From an uncultured Limosilactobacillus sp. (GTDB lineage: Bacteria > Bacillota > Bacilli > Lactobacillales > Lactobacillaceae), in NCBI GenBank assembly GCA_944327195.1, contig CALVGV010000021.1, positions 1-39,744 of the forward strand: a DNA stretch of 39,744 bases. The letters are read 5' to 3'. A model generated the notes under the pieces. The model was not told the DNA's origin, did not search any database, and worked only from the letters and a program-made list of their open reading frames with translations. This document shows, one piece after another, positions 14,773 to 21,905 of the stretch. The position numbers and the translations under genes were made by a program. Each line of letters begins with the position of its first letter. The first letter of the stretch is position 1.

Positions 14773-15793
14773 CGTTTTCCTCCTTGATTTGGCAGAGCCG
14801 GAAATAGTAGAATTCGCGCCCGGCCGCTGCCGACTGGGGCGCAAAGTGCCAGGAGCTGGCCGGCCCCGGGTAGCGGCGGTGGAGCTCCTGCTCGATTGCT
14901 GGCGGCAGGAGGCGGGCCAGGTCGACCTCCCGCGGGGCCAGCAGGGCCGCCTGGAGGAGGTGCTCGCGAACGGTGCTCTCCTTGAGGTGGCGGGTACGGG
15001 CCACCGCTTCCAGCGGCCGGCCACCCCGGATCGCGGCCAGGGTTTGGTGGGCGCTGGCGGCCACCGGGTGGTCAGCAATCAGCGGGGCCAGCAGGTTCCC
15101 CAGCGGCCCGCGGGAGTGACGGAGGCGGCTGGCCAAGAAGAGCCAGCCGTCCCGCTCCAACCAGGGAAGGTCGGCGGCGGTCACCCCGAGGGCGGCCTGG
15201 GCCTGGGGGGCCGCCCAACCGGCGGTCCGGTGACCAATCAACCGGTAGGTAAAAAGCAGGGCCAGGCGCTCGTCGCTTTCGCTCAATTTGGCTAGGATTG
15301 GGGTTAGCTCGGCCGCCACCGCCCGGTTGATCCCGGCCGGTTGGGCCAAGAACCAGTCACGGACCCGCCGGCGCTCGCCAAAGGGCAGGCTGAGCGGCTG
15401 GTAGTGGCGCTGGTGGTGGGCAAACTCGGACACCAACTGGAAGGCCAGCAGGAAGCGGGCGGCAAAGCGGTCCTGGTTAACCAGCCAGGTCCAACCACCA
15501 AAGCGGGGCCGGTAGTGGTCCTCCTGCCAGGCCTGCTTGCGGGCCAGCCCGGTTGGGGTCAGGCGGGCAAAGAGGCCCGCTTCGTCGAGCTGGAGGTTGC
15601 CGGCCGCCACCTGCTGGGCCAGCCACTGGTCGTAGGCCGGCCGCTTGAGCCAGTGGGCCGCCCCCAGATAGGTCAGCAGGCCATAGTGGCGGCCCCAGTA
15701 GAGGTTGGTGACGGTCCGCTTGTTGGTCAGCACCCCCTCGATCACCCGCACCCGGCGGGGCTGGGGGTCAAAGAGGGTCAACAAAAAGTCCAC
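14732..15793 (-). CDS. ypbB: YpbB, helix-turn-helix protein encoded next to recQ
   Basis: This 353-residue protein is of the YpbB type, always found upstream of recQ in Bacillales and Lactobacillales. It is helical, with a C-terminal helicase-associated helix-turn-helix-like segment (LKESTVREHLLQAALLAP). Its function is unknown; a role with RecQ is inferred from co-occurrence and the 41-bp overlap. The start is GTG at 15791-15793, chosen for GGGAGGAG eight bases upstream. It is probably the first gene of the ypbB-recQ-ypbE-cmk unit, read from a promoter with TAGAAT (15859-15864) that is overlapped by a 31-bp near-palindrome. Confidence 0.85.
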   Translation of the reverse strand: MDFLLTLFDPQPRRVRVIEGVLTNKRTVTNLYWGRHYGLLTYLGAAHWLKRPAYDQWLAQQVAAGNLQLDEAGLFARLTPTGLARKQAWQEDHYRPRFGGWTWLVNQDRFAARFLLAFQLVSEFAHHQRHYQPLSLPFGERRRVRDWFLAQPAGINRAVAAELTPILAKLSESDERLALLFTYRLIGHRTAGWAAPQAQAALGVTAADLPWLERDGWLFLASRLRHSRGPLGNLLAPLIADHPVAASAHQTLAAIRGGRPLEAVARTRHLKESTVREHLLQAALLAPREVDLARLLPPAIEQELHRRYPGPASSWHFAPQSAAAGREFYYFRLCQIKEENDALDPATPGPLWL

Positions 15794-15863
15794 CTGCCTC
15801 TCCTCCCTTCCTAGCTTGCAAGCGGCGAATTATTATTTTCTTGATCGTTACCACTGTTATTCT

Positions 15864-15894
15864 AACCGATTTTCGTTGAAAACGAAAGTCGGTT
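15864..15894. promoter_or_regulatory. 31-bp near-palindrome at the ypbB promoter (candidate operator)
   Basis: Arms AACCGATTTTCGTT (15864-15877) and AACGAAAGTCGGTT (15881-15894) are separated by GAA and are complementary at 13 of 14 positions. The candidate -10 TAGAAT (minus strand, 15859-15864) abuts it, and the -35 position falls inside the right arm. No T-tract follows, which argues against a terminator. An operator role is inference. Confidence 0.5.
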
Positions 15895-15907
15895 CGCCAA
15901 TTTGGGC

Positions 15908-15943
15908 AAAAGAAAAGAGTTCCGGGAACTGGTCCCGAAACTC
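15908..15943 (-). terminator. Terminator of ribU
   Basis: Stem GAGTTTCGGGA/TCCCGGAACTC with a short loop is followed on the minus strand by TTTTCTTTT, 10 bp after the ribU stop. Confidence 0.88.
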
Positions 15944-15953
15944 CGCAAAGGAA

Positions 15954-16535
15954 TTACGCTTCCTCCCCGAGGTGCAGGTAGTGACGCATCCGGGTGATCA
16001 CGAAGGCAAAGACGAGGCTCAAGCCGGCCCCCTTGATCAGGTTGAAGGGCAGCACCCCGAAGGCCATCAGCTTCGGGATCGGCAGGGTTGGTTGCCAACC
16101 AAAGAGCTTCATGTACATTGGCGTCAGGACGTAGAGGTTAAAGACGGTCATTACCACCGTCAAGATCACCGTCCCGCTGATCCCGCTCCAGGTCAGGGCC
16201 CGCTTGAGACTCAACTTGCTACCCTTGCGGAAGAACCAGGCCACCGGCAAGAGTAGGGACAGGGAGGAGCAGAGGCTCGCGAAGAGGCCGAGCAGTTCGA
16301 CCGGCGAGAAGCCGCGCGTTGCCCCGTGCAAGAGCAACTTGATCAGGGTGATCACCAGGCCGGCCACCGGGCCGTACATCACCGTCCCGAGCATCGCCGG
16401 CAAGTCCGAGAAGTCAAACTTGAGGTAGGAGACCATCGGAATCACCGGGAACTCGAAGAGCATCAGCACGAAGGCAAGGGCGCCGAAGCAGGCCGTCACC
16501 GTGTAGCGTTGGATGCGGGAATGAGAAATCGTCAT
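15954..16535 (-). CDS. ribU: Riboflavin ECF transporter substrate-binding subunit RibU
   Basis: This 193-residue S component has about six membrane segments. The RibU features visible are the conserved KFDFSDLPAMLG segment (about residues 38-49), LIKLLLHGATRG in the next helix region and GLFASL. It binds riboflavin outside the cell and works with the shared EcfA-EcfA'-EcfT module, which is not in this window. The start is ATG at 16533-16535 with AGGAGGT upstream. It is monocistronic, controlled by the FMN riboswitch and intrinsic terminator in its leader. The assignment is strong because protein family and riboswitch agree. Confidence 0.96.
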   Translation of the reverse strand: MTISHSRIQRYTVTACFGALAFVLMLFEFPVIPMVSYLKFDFSDLPAMLGTVMYGPVAGLVITLIKLLLHGATRGFSPVELLGLFASLCSSLSLLLPVAWFFRKGSKLSLKRALTWSGISGTVILTVVMTVFNLYVLTPMYMKLFGWQPTLPIPKLMAFGVLPFNLIKGAGLSLVFAFVITRMRHYLHLGEEA

Positions 16536-16589
16536 GACAAAAACCTCCTGTGAGGTCGCCTTCACGAGTAGGTATTGGGCCGCGCCAAT

Positions 16590-16629
16590 CAAAAACCCGG
16601 GGGACGCGAAATAAGCTTGTCCCCCGGGG
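16590..16629 (-). terminator. FMN riboswitch expression-platform terminator
   Basis: 10-bp GC stem (CCCGGGGGAC/GTCCCCCGGG) with a 13-nt loop, followed by TTTTT, between the FMN aptamer and ribU, 55 bp before the start codon. FMN binding would favour this terminator. Confidence 0.9.
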
Positions 16630-16651
16630 TTAATCATCGATTGAACGCGGT

Positions 16652-16768
16652 AATCTTCTATCTACCAGACTATACTGTCGGCACCTGGGATTTCACCAGA
16701 TTCCACCGGAAAACCGGGTTGCGGGCTATCACCGCCGGTCGGGAATTGCACCCTGCCTTGAAGACAAA
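16652..16768 (-). promoter_or_regulatory. FMN riboswitch (RFN element)
   Basis: Minus-strand sequence contains the conserved RFN blocks in order: TCTTCAAGGCAGGGTG, AATTCCCGACCGGCGGTG, AGCCCGC, GGTGAAATCCCAGGTG, CCGACAGTATAGTCTGG and the closing AGAAGA. It senses FMN and controls ribU by transcription termination. Confidence 0.96.
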
Positions 16769-16770
16769 CC

Positions 16771-16799
16771 TAAATATTTAATTGTGTACCTGTGTACAA
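16771..16799 (-). promoter_or_regulatory. Probable ribU promoter
   Basis: Minus strand: -35 TTGTAC (16794-16799), a 17-bp spacer and -10 TATTTA (16771-16776), ending just before the riboswitch. Confidence 0.6.
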
Positions 16800-16851
16800 C
16801 CCTATCTTACCATCCCCCGCCCCACCTGGCAAGGATAAAAGAAAGCGGTTG

Positions 16852-18231
16852 CTAATCTTGGACATTTTCTTGCCACTTGAGGCCGATCCCGGTTAGCCCC
16901 GAGAGGAAGGAAAAGAGGGGCGAGAGGAGACTGAAGAAGGTGAAGGGCAGAAAGGCAGTCACCGACACGCCGAGGGTACCGGCGGCAAAGGAGCCGGCCA
17001 CCCCCCAGGGAATCAGGTAGTTGATCACGCTGCCGCCGTCCTCCAGCACCCGGCTGAGGGCCAGCGGGGCCAGCTTGATCCGCGCAAAGGCGTCCTTGAA
17101 GGCGTTCCCCGGCAAAATTACCGACAGGTACTGCTCGCCGACAAAGAGGTTGACGCCGATCCCGGCGCAGAGGGCCACGAAGATCAGCCGGCCCGGCTTG
17201 GTGAGGCGGGCAGTCAGCGGGGCCATCGCCTGCTCGATGATCCCGGTGTGCATCAGGATCCCGCCGAGGGCCAGGGTCATCAGGATCAGGGCGACCGTCC
17301 CCATCATCGCGCTGATCCCGCCCCGGGTCAGCAGGGAGTCAACGGCCTGGTTGCCGGTCTTGGCCACGTAGCCGTCCTGGATCAGGTTAACCAGGGCCTG
17401 GAGGCGGAAGTTCGGCCGCCAGGCGTAGATGAGGCCGATCGTGACCGCGATGTTCAAGAAGAGGGTCGGGATCGCCGGCACCCGCCGCCAGGCGCAGGCA
17501 AACATCAGGACAATCGGCAGGGCCGCCCACCAGGAAATGGCGAAGTGGCTGCTGAGGACGGCCACTGTGCTGGCCAGGCGGCCGCTGGTGGCCTGGTGAC
17601 TGGTCAACCCGAGGGCAAAGAAGCCGGCCAGTGAGCAGAGGAAGGCCGGGATGGTCGACCAGAGCATGTTCTTGAGGTGGGCAAAGAGGTCGGCCCCGGC
17701 CACCGCGGCCGCCAGGTTGGTCGAATCCGACAGCGGCGACATCTTATCGCCGAAGACCGCCCCGGAGATGATCGCCCCCGCCGTCAGGGCCGGACTGACC
17801 CCGAGGGTGGTTCCCATCCCAAAGAGGGCAATCCCGACCGTTGAAATGGTGGTGAAGCCACTGCCGATCGCCACCCCGACCAGGGAGCAGACCAGAAAGA
17901 CCGAGGGGGCAAAGTAGCGGGCGCTAATCAAATGGAAGCCGACCACCATCAGCGAGGGAATCACCCCGGCCTGGATCCAGACGGCGATCAGGGCCCCGAT
18001 CAAAAGGAAGATGAAGATCGGGATGACGGCGGTGCTGATCCCCTCCTTGATGCCGGCCATCAGCTCCCCCCAGGAAAAGCCGCGCAGGCGCAGCCAGCCC
18101 AACAAGAGGCCAATTACCATCAATACCGGCACGTTGGGAGCGAGGCCAAAGTGGATGACCCCCGTCCCCAAAATGACGAGCATGAGCAAGAGGAGGGCAA
18201 CGCTCTCCTTAAAGCCAACGGTTTTCTTCAA
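16852..18231 (-). CDS. NhaC-family transporter under T-box control
   Basis: This 459-residue polytopic protein has about 11-12 hydrophobic segments and belongs to the NhaC family (Na+/H+ antiporter-like). Typical motifs are GSGFTTISTVGIALFGMG, the family block GAVFGDKMSPLSDSTNLA (about residues 157-174) and INYLIPWGVAG near the end. Annotation pipelines would call it a Na+/H+ antiporter. The leader, however, carries a T-box riboswitch, which senses uncharged tRNA, so an amino-acid transport role is more likely. The apparent specifier UUC points to phenylalanine, possibly aromatic amino acids. It is monocistronic; no clear terminator is visible after the stop. Confidence 0.85.
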   Translation of the reverse strand: MKKTVGFKESVALLLLMLVILGTGVIHFGLAPNVPVLMVIGLLLGWLRLRGFSWGELMAGIKEGISTAVIPIFIFLLIGALIAVWIQAGVIPSLMVVGFHLISARYFAPSVFLVCSLVGVAIGSGFTTISTVGIALFGMGTTLGVSPALTAGAIISGAVFGDKMSPLSDSTNLAAAVAGADLFAHLKNMLWSTIPAFLCSLAGFFALGLTSHQATSGRLASTVAVLSSHFAISWWAALPIVLMFACAWRRVPAIPTLFLNIAVTIGLIYAWRPNFRLQALVNLIQDGYVAKTGNQAVDSLLTRGGISAMMGTVALILMTLALGGILMHTGIIEQAMAPLTARLTKPGRLIFVALCAGIGVNLFVGEQYLSVILPGNAFKDAFARIKLAPLALSRVLEDGGSVINYLIPWGVAGSFAAGTLGVSVTAFLPFTFFSLLSPLFSFLSGLTGIGLKWQENVQD

Positions 18232-18311
18232 TCGATTCTCCTCCTTGTAATCACAATCCAGCTTGCTAATTAGTGGGCCCCCGGCGAGCTTCGCACGGGA
18301 CTTTCAGAGGC

Positions 18312-18540
18312 AAACAAAAAGCCCGGCCAAGCATGTGCTTAGCCGGGACGAATTTTCTCCGTGGTACCACCTAGCTGAGGGAAGTTCCCCCACTCTTGTC
18401 GGCGGGTATCGGGGCCAACCAGCCCGGGCGAAATTGGCCGGGGAATTCGCCATCCCCACCCTGCCCGGCTTTCACCAACCGCCGGTTCGCTGACCCTTGA
18501 GGTGGGGACCCTACTGATCGACCTTCCGTCATTTGATTGC
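18312..18540 (-). promoter_or_regulatory. T-box riboswitch upstream of the NhaC-family gene
   Basis: On the minus strand, Stem I has a base pairing GGTCG/CGGCC, the loop-E pair AGTA (5' side) and GAA (3' side), and the distal GGTTGGTGAAAGCCGGG region. The T-box antiterminator core GTGGTACCAC lies at 18361-18370, with a variable T that would pair with discriminator A73. The codon following GAA in the specifier loop is TTC (Phe); the next base is C rather than the usual purine, so the specifier call is tentative. Confidence 0.88.
18316..18348 (-). terminator. T-box terminator
   Basis: Stem CCCGGC-AAGC against GCTT-GCCGGG (one unpaired base in each arm) is followed by TTTTTG on the minus strand. 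It competes with the antiterminator. Confidence 0.9.
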
Positions 18541-18544
18541 ACTC

Positions 18545-18573
18545 AATATACCATTCTTTTTCCTGGCAAACAA
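18545..18573 (-). promoter_or_regulatory. Promoter of the T-box/NhaC unit
   Basis: Minus strand: -35 TTGTTT (18568-18573), a 17-bp spacer and -10 TATATT (18545-18550), starting right after the rluB stop codon. Confidence 0.7.
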
Positions 18574-18575
18574 GG

Positions 18576-19301
18576 CTACTTGCCCAATTTCTGCAGGACC
18601 TTGACCTCCTTGGGGGTCAGCTTGCGCCACTGCCCCGCCGAGGGCAGGCCGGCCAGGGTGAGGCCGGCGTACTCCTCGCGGTGGAGCTTAACCACCGGGT
18701 GGCCGACCGCCTTCAGCATGTTCTTGACCTGGTGGTAGTGGCCCTCGTGAATCGTCAGCTTAACCAGGCAGTGCTTGCGGTCGGGACTGGTGGACATCAG
18801 CTTGGCCTTGGCCGGGGCGGTCTTGTGCCCCTCAACCACCACTCCCTGGCGGAGCTGCTTGAGCTGGTCGTTGGTGATTACCCCCTTGACCTTGGCCACG
18901 TAGACCTTGTCGACGGCGAAACGCGGGTGCATCAGCCGGTTGGTCAGTTCGCCGTCGTTGGTCAGGATCAGCGCCCCGGTGGTGTCGTAGTCGAGGCGGC
19001 CGATCGGGTAGATCCGCTCCTCAACCCCGTCCTCTCTGAAGAGGTCGACCACCGTCTTGCGGCCCTTCTCGTCCTTGGCCGAGGAAATCACCCCGCGCGG
19101 CTTGTTGAGCAGGTAGTAGACCGGGGCGACGTGGTGCAGGGGCTGGCCGTCGACCTCCACCTGGTCGCTGGCCTTGACCTTGACGCCAAGCTCGGTCACC
19201 ACCGCGCCGTTGACCGTCACCCGGCCGGCCAGGATTAGCTTCTCCGCCGCCCGCCGCGAGGCCACCCCCGCGTGGGCAATCACCTTTTGCAATCGTTCCA
19301 T
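18576..19301 (-). CDS. rluB: Pseudouridine synthase RluB
   Basis: This 241-residue RsuA-family enzyme isomerises a uridine of 23S rRNA (position 2605 in E. coli numbering is the family's target). It has an N-terminal S4 RNA-binding domain (LQKVIAHAGVASRRAAEKLI) and the catalytic motif IGRLDYDTTGALILTNDG, which contains the active Asp. Length is normal. Its start overlaps the scpB stop by one base (TAATG), so it is translationally coupled to the scpAB genes, the standard order in Gram-positives. Confidence 0.96.
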   Translation of the reverse strand: MERLQKVIAHAGVASRRAAEKLILAGRVTVNGAVVTELGVKVKASDQVEVDGQPLHHVAPVYYLLNKPRGVISSAKDEKGRKTVVDLFREDGVEERIYPIGRLDYDTTGALILTNDGELTNRLMHPRFAVDKVYVAKVKGVITNDQLKQLRQGVVVEGHKTAPAKAKLMSTSPDRKHCLVKLTIHEGHYHQVKNMLKAVGHPVVKLHREEYAGLTLAGLPSAGQWRKLTPKEVKVLQKLGK

Positions 19302-19882
19302 TAGTTTTCCTCCATCCGTTTGCGTCGCTGGGCCAGGGCCTGGGCGAACTGGTCACTGTCAATCATTCCGTCGGCCGATTCCGGCAGCGGCGGCAGCTCG
19401 CCGAGGTCGGCGAGGCCGAAGTAGTCCAAGAAGGCGGTCGTGGTCACGTAGCGGAAGGGCCGCCCGGGGACGTTGAGCCGGCCCTTGGTGGTCACCAGGC
19501 CGCGAACGACCAGCTTTTGAATCGAGCCCGAGCTCTGGACCCCGCGCAAGTCGTCGATCTCGATCCGGGTGATCGGCTGCTTGTAGGCGATGATCGCCAG
19601 CACCTCGAGCAGGGCCGGGGTGAGCGGGACGGTCAGCGGGGTGGCAAAGTAATCCTTGACCACCGGGGCCAAGTCGCCCTTGGTGGCCAGCCGGTAGGTG
19701 TCGGCGCTGACCAGGAGCTTGAGGGCGCAGGTCTCGTCGGTGGCGTACTTTTCCGCCAGCTGACCGAGGATCCCGCGGACCGCCGGCTTGAGCAGGCCGG
19801 TCAGGGTGGCCAGGTCGCCGCTGGTAATCCCCTCGTCACCGGCGATGAAGAGGAGGGCCTCAATTTTGGCTTGGTTATTCAT
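19301..19882 (-). CDS. scpB: Segregation and condensation protein B
   Basis: This 193-residue winged-helix protein has tandem domains. Visible are IEALLFIAGDEG near the N-terminus, LEVLAIIAYKQPITRIEIDDLRG (the ScpB signature, about residues 90-112) and RPFRYVTTTAFLDYFGL. It works with ScpA and Smc to condense and segregate chromosomes. The ATG at 19880-19882 is preferred over the TTG one codon upstream because of GGAAG spacing. It overlaps scpA by 8 bp and rluB by 1 bp. Confidence 0.96.
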   Translation of the reverse strand: MNNQAKIEALLFIAGDEGITSGDLATLTGLLKPAVRGILGQLAEKYATDETCALKLLVSADTYRLATKGDLAPVVKDYFATPLTVPLTPALLEVLAIIAYKQPITRIEIDDLRGVQSSGSIQKLVVRGLVTTKGRLNVPGRPFRYVTTTAFLDYFGLADLGELPPLPESADGMIDSDQFAQALAQRRKRMEEN

Positions 19883-20633
19883 CAAATCTGCTTCCTTTCG
19901 TCACGATCAGCGGGCCAAATGCTTCCGGCTGGGTCACCACCACCACCTGGTGGCGGCAGAGCTCGAGCAAGGCCATGAAGGTGGTGACCAGGTTGTCGCG
20001 GGTCAGCTGGTCGGCGAAGAGGTCGACGAAGCGGGTCGGGGCCGTTAGCTGGGCCTTGATGTAGTCGATCCGCTCGCCAACGGTCACCCGTTCCGGAGCG
20101 GTGGTTTCCGCCGGCAGCTCCGGGACCGCCCGCCGTTTTAAGAGAGCGGTGAAGGCCGCCTTCAACTGGTCCACGGTCACCCCCGGGGCCACCCGGGAAG
20201 CAATCAGTTCTTCCGGCGGCGCCATCGCCTCGCGGGTGTATTCGCGCTGGCGCTCGGCCGCCTTCTTCTCCAGGTGCTTGGCCGCCTTTTGGTAGCGCTG
20301 GTACTCCAGCAGTTGGTCGACCAGTTCGGCCCGCGGGTCGACCGGTTCTTCCACCTCCTCTTCGACCGCCACCGGGGGCGCCGGCAGGAGGAGCTGGCTC
20401 TTGATCCGCATCAGGGTCGAGGCCATCACGAAGTAGTCGCCGGCGATTTCCAGCTGGTGCTGGCGGTTTTCCCTGAGGATGGCCACGTACTGGCGGGTGA
20501 TCTTTTCGATCGGGATGTCGTAGATGTCAAGCTCGTCCGTCCGGATCAGGTGCAAGAGCAAGTCGAGCGGGCCGTCAAAGTCGGCCAGGTGGACGAAGGG
20601 CTTGGGGGTGGTGGTCAGGTCTTCCTTAGTCAT
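19875..20633 (-). CDS. scpA: Segregation and condensation protein A
   Basis: This 252-residue kleisin subunit of the Smc-ScpAB complex has the N-terminal motif FDGPLDLLLHLIRTDELDIYDIPIEKI and the YFVMASTLMRIKSQLLLP segment. An acidic linker follows, and a C-terminal winged helix (LELCRHQVVVVTQPEAFGPL) binds the Smc head. The start is ATG at 20631-20633, with GGGAGGGG upstream, overlapping the ribT stop. Length and order are typical. Confidence 0.96.
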   Translation of the reverse strand: MTKEDLTTTPKPFVHLADFDGPLDLLLHLIRTDELDIYDIPIEKITRQYVAILRENRQHQLEIAGDYFVMASTLMRIKSQLLLPAPPVAVEEEVEEPVDPRAELVDQLLEYQRYQKAAKHLEKKAAERQREYTREAMAPPEELIASRVAPGVTVDQLKAAFTALLKRRAVPELPAETTAPERVTVGERIDYIKAQLTAPTRFVDLFADQLTRDNLVTTFMALLELCRHQVVVVTQPEAFGPLIVTKGSRFDE

Positions 20634-21015
20634 CGGCCGCCCCTCCCCGCTTGATCCGCAAGTCACGGCTGCGCTCCCAGTTGGTAATCAGCGGCTGGGT
20701 GGCCAGGGTGCCCATCAGGCGCTTGGGGGCGTACTTATCGGCAATCGCCGACAGAAACTGGTAGACGTTCTTGCCCGACCGCTCGCTGGGGGTGAAGGAC
20801 AGCCGCCGCAAGAGGACGTACTCCTTGCCGACCTCGAGCACGGCCACGCCGACGAACTGGTCGGCGTAGGGCGACTTCCACAAGTAGAGGGGGTGGGCGT
20901 CGGACTGGTTCCAGTCGATCTCCTCGCGCAGGCGGTCGTAGTTATTAAGGTCGGGGCTAAAGGACAACAGCCCCAGGACGATCTTTTGGTAGTCATCGCG
21001 GTAGCGAACGAGCAT
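20626..21015 (-). CDS. ribT: RibT-like GNAT-family protein
   Basis: This 129-residue protein resembles Bacillus RibT, an acetyltransferase-fold protein once linked to riboflavin operons. Sequence cues are MLVRYRDDYQKIVLGLLSF at the N-terminus, YADQFVGVAVLEVGKEYVLLRRLSFTPSER in the centre and a C-terminal WERSRDLR segment. The substrate is unknown. In lactobacilli and streptococci this gene sits between xerD and scpA, as here, away from rib genes. The start ATG has AAAGGAGG and overlaps the xerD stop region by 1 bp; it overlaps scpA by 8 bp. Confidence 0.85.
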   Translation of the reverse strand: MLVRYRDDYQKIVLGLLSFSPDLNNYDRLREEIDWNQSDAHPLYLWKSPYADQFVGVAVLEVGKEYVLLRRLSFTPSERSGKNVYQFLSAIADKYAPKRLMGTLATQPLITNWERSRDLRIKRGGAADD

Positions 21016-21905
21016 TAGTCTTCCTCCTTTGCCCGGGGGTGACAACGATTATAGACGGCCAGCACCCGGCTGAGCGGAACCACCGGCGCCCCCGGCAGTT
21101 GGCGGCCGAGCAGTTGCTGGACGACCAGGTAGTCGGCCTGGTTATCCAGCAGGTGGGCGGCGCAGCTGTTGCGCAGGGTCTGCGGGGCAACCGGGCTGGC
21201 CAGGCCGGCCACTTCCCCCTGGCGCTTGAGCAGCTGCCAAACCGCCTGGCGGCTCAGTTGGTGGCCGCGGGCGCTGACGAAAAGCGGCCCCTCCTCATCT
21301 TCGGTCAGGGCCGGGCGGCCGCTGGCCAGGTAGTGCTTGAGCCAGCGCCGGGCCACCGATCCGACCGGCACCAGCCGCTCCTGGCCTTGGCGGTCGCGGG
21401 CGGTCAGCACGCCGAGGGAGAAATCGAGGTCGCCCCCGGTCAGGGCCAGGGCCTCACTCACCCGCAGGCCGGCGGCGTAGAGCACCTCCAGCAGGGCGCG
21501 GTCGCGCAGGGAAAGGGGGCTGTCCCCCGGACAGGTGGCCAACAGGCGGGCGACCTCGGCTTCGCTGAGGGTCGCCGGGGCCGGGGCCGCTGGCTTGGGC
21601 AGGGGCAGACCGGTGGTCGGGTCGCTGGTCACCAGCTGGTTGACCAGGAGGTAGTGGTAGAACTGGCGCAAGCTGGACCGGCAGCGGCGGACGGTCGCCG
21701 GCCGGCTCTCCTTTGCCAGGTTCGCGAAGAGAGTCACCAGCCGGTAGTGGTCAACCGCCGCCCAGCTGGTCACCCCCATCGCCGCCAGCCCGCCTGCCAG
21801 CCGCTTGAGGTCGCGGCCGTAGTTGGCCACCGTGTTCGGGGAGCGGCGCTGGGAAAGCTCGGCCAAGAAGCCGCTGATTGCGGGTTGCAGGGGTGAATCA
21901 GTCAT
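21015..21905 (-). CDS. XerD-like tyrosine recombinase homologue, catalytic residues degenerate
   Basis: This 296-residue protein has a normal XerD layout: an N-terminal SAM-like domain (residues 1-90) and a C-terminal catalytic fold (110-296). The catalytic set is badly eroded. R148 (AAGLRVSEAL) and R245 (QTLRNS) remain, but the HxxR histidine is Q242, the lysine of the GxGNKER turn is replaced by Gln (RQGQER, 173-177), the LGH histidine is R268, and the nucleophilic tyrosine segment (normally IYTHV) is APVVPLS at about 273-279. Y285 belongs to the following helix (VLAVYNRCHPRA). Strand transfer is therefore unlikely. Streptococcal XerD-like proteins at the same locus also lack active residues. 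The gene overlaps ribT by 1 bp and cvfB by 8 bp, and the reading frame is intact. Confidence 0.88.
   Translation of the reverse strand: MTDSPLQPAISGFLAELSQRRSPNTVANYGRDLKRLAGGLAAMGVTSWAAVDHYRLVTLFANLAKESRPATVRRCRSSLRQFYHYLLVNQLVTSDPTTGLPLPKPAAPAPATLSEAEVARLLATCPGDSPLSLRDRALLEVLYAAGLRVSEALALTGGDLDFSLGVLTARDRQGQERLVPVGSVARRWLKHYLASGRPALTEDEEGPLFVSARGHQLSRQAVWQLLKRQGEVAGLASPVAPQTLRNSCAAHLLDNQADYLVVQQLLGRQLPGAPVVPLSRVLAVYNRCHPRAKEED

Noticed and set aside
15864-15894. 31-bp dyad as a chromosome dimer-resolution (dif) site
   Set aside because: dif sites have about 11-bp partly symmetric arms around a 5-6-bp centre; this dyad has 14-bp arms with a 3-bp centre and no resemblance to known Firmicute dif sequences.
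16852-18231. Naming the NhaC-family protein simply as a Na+/H+ antiporter
   Set aside because: The T-box leader points to amino-acid supply; the family name alone does not settle the substrate.
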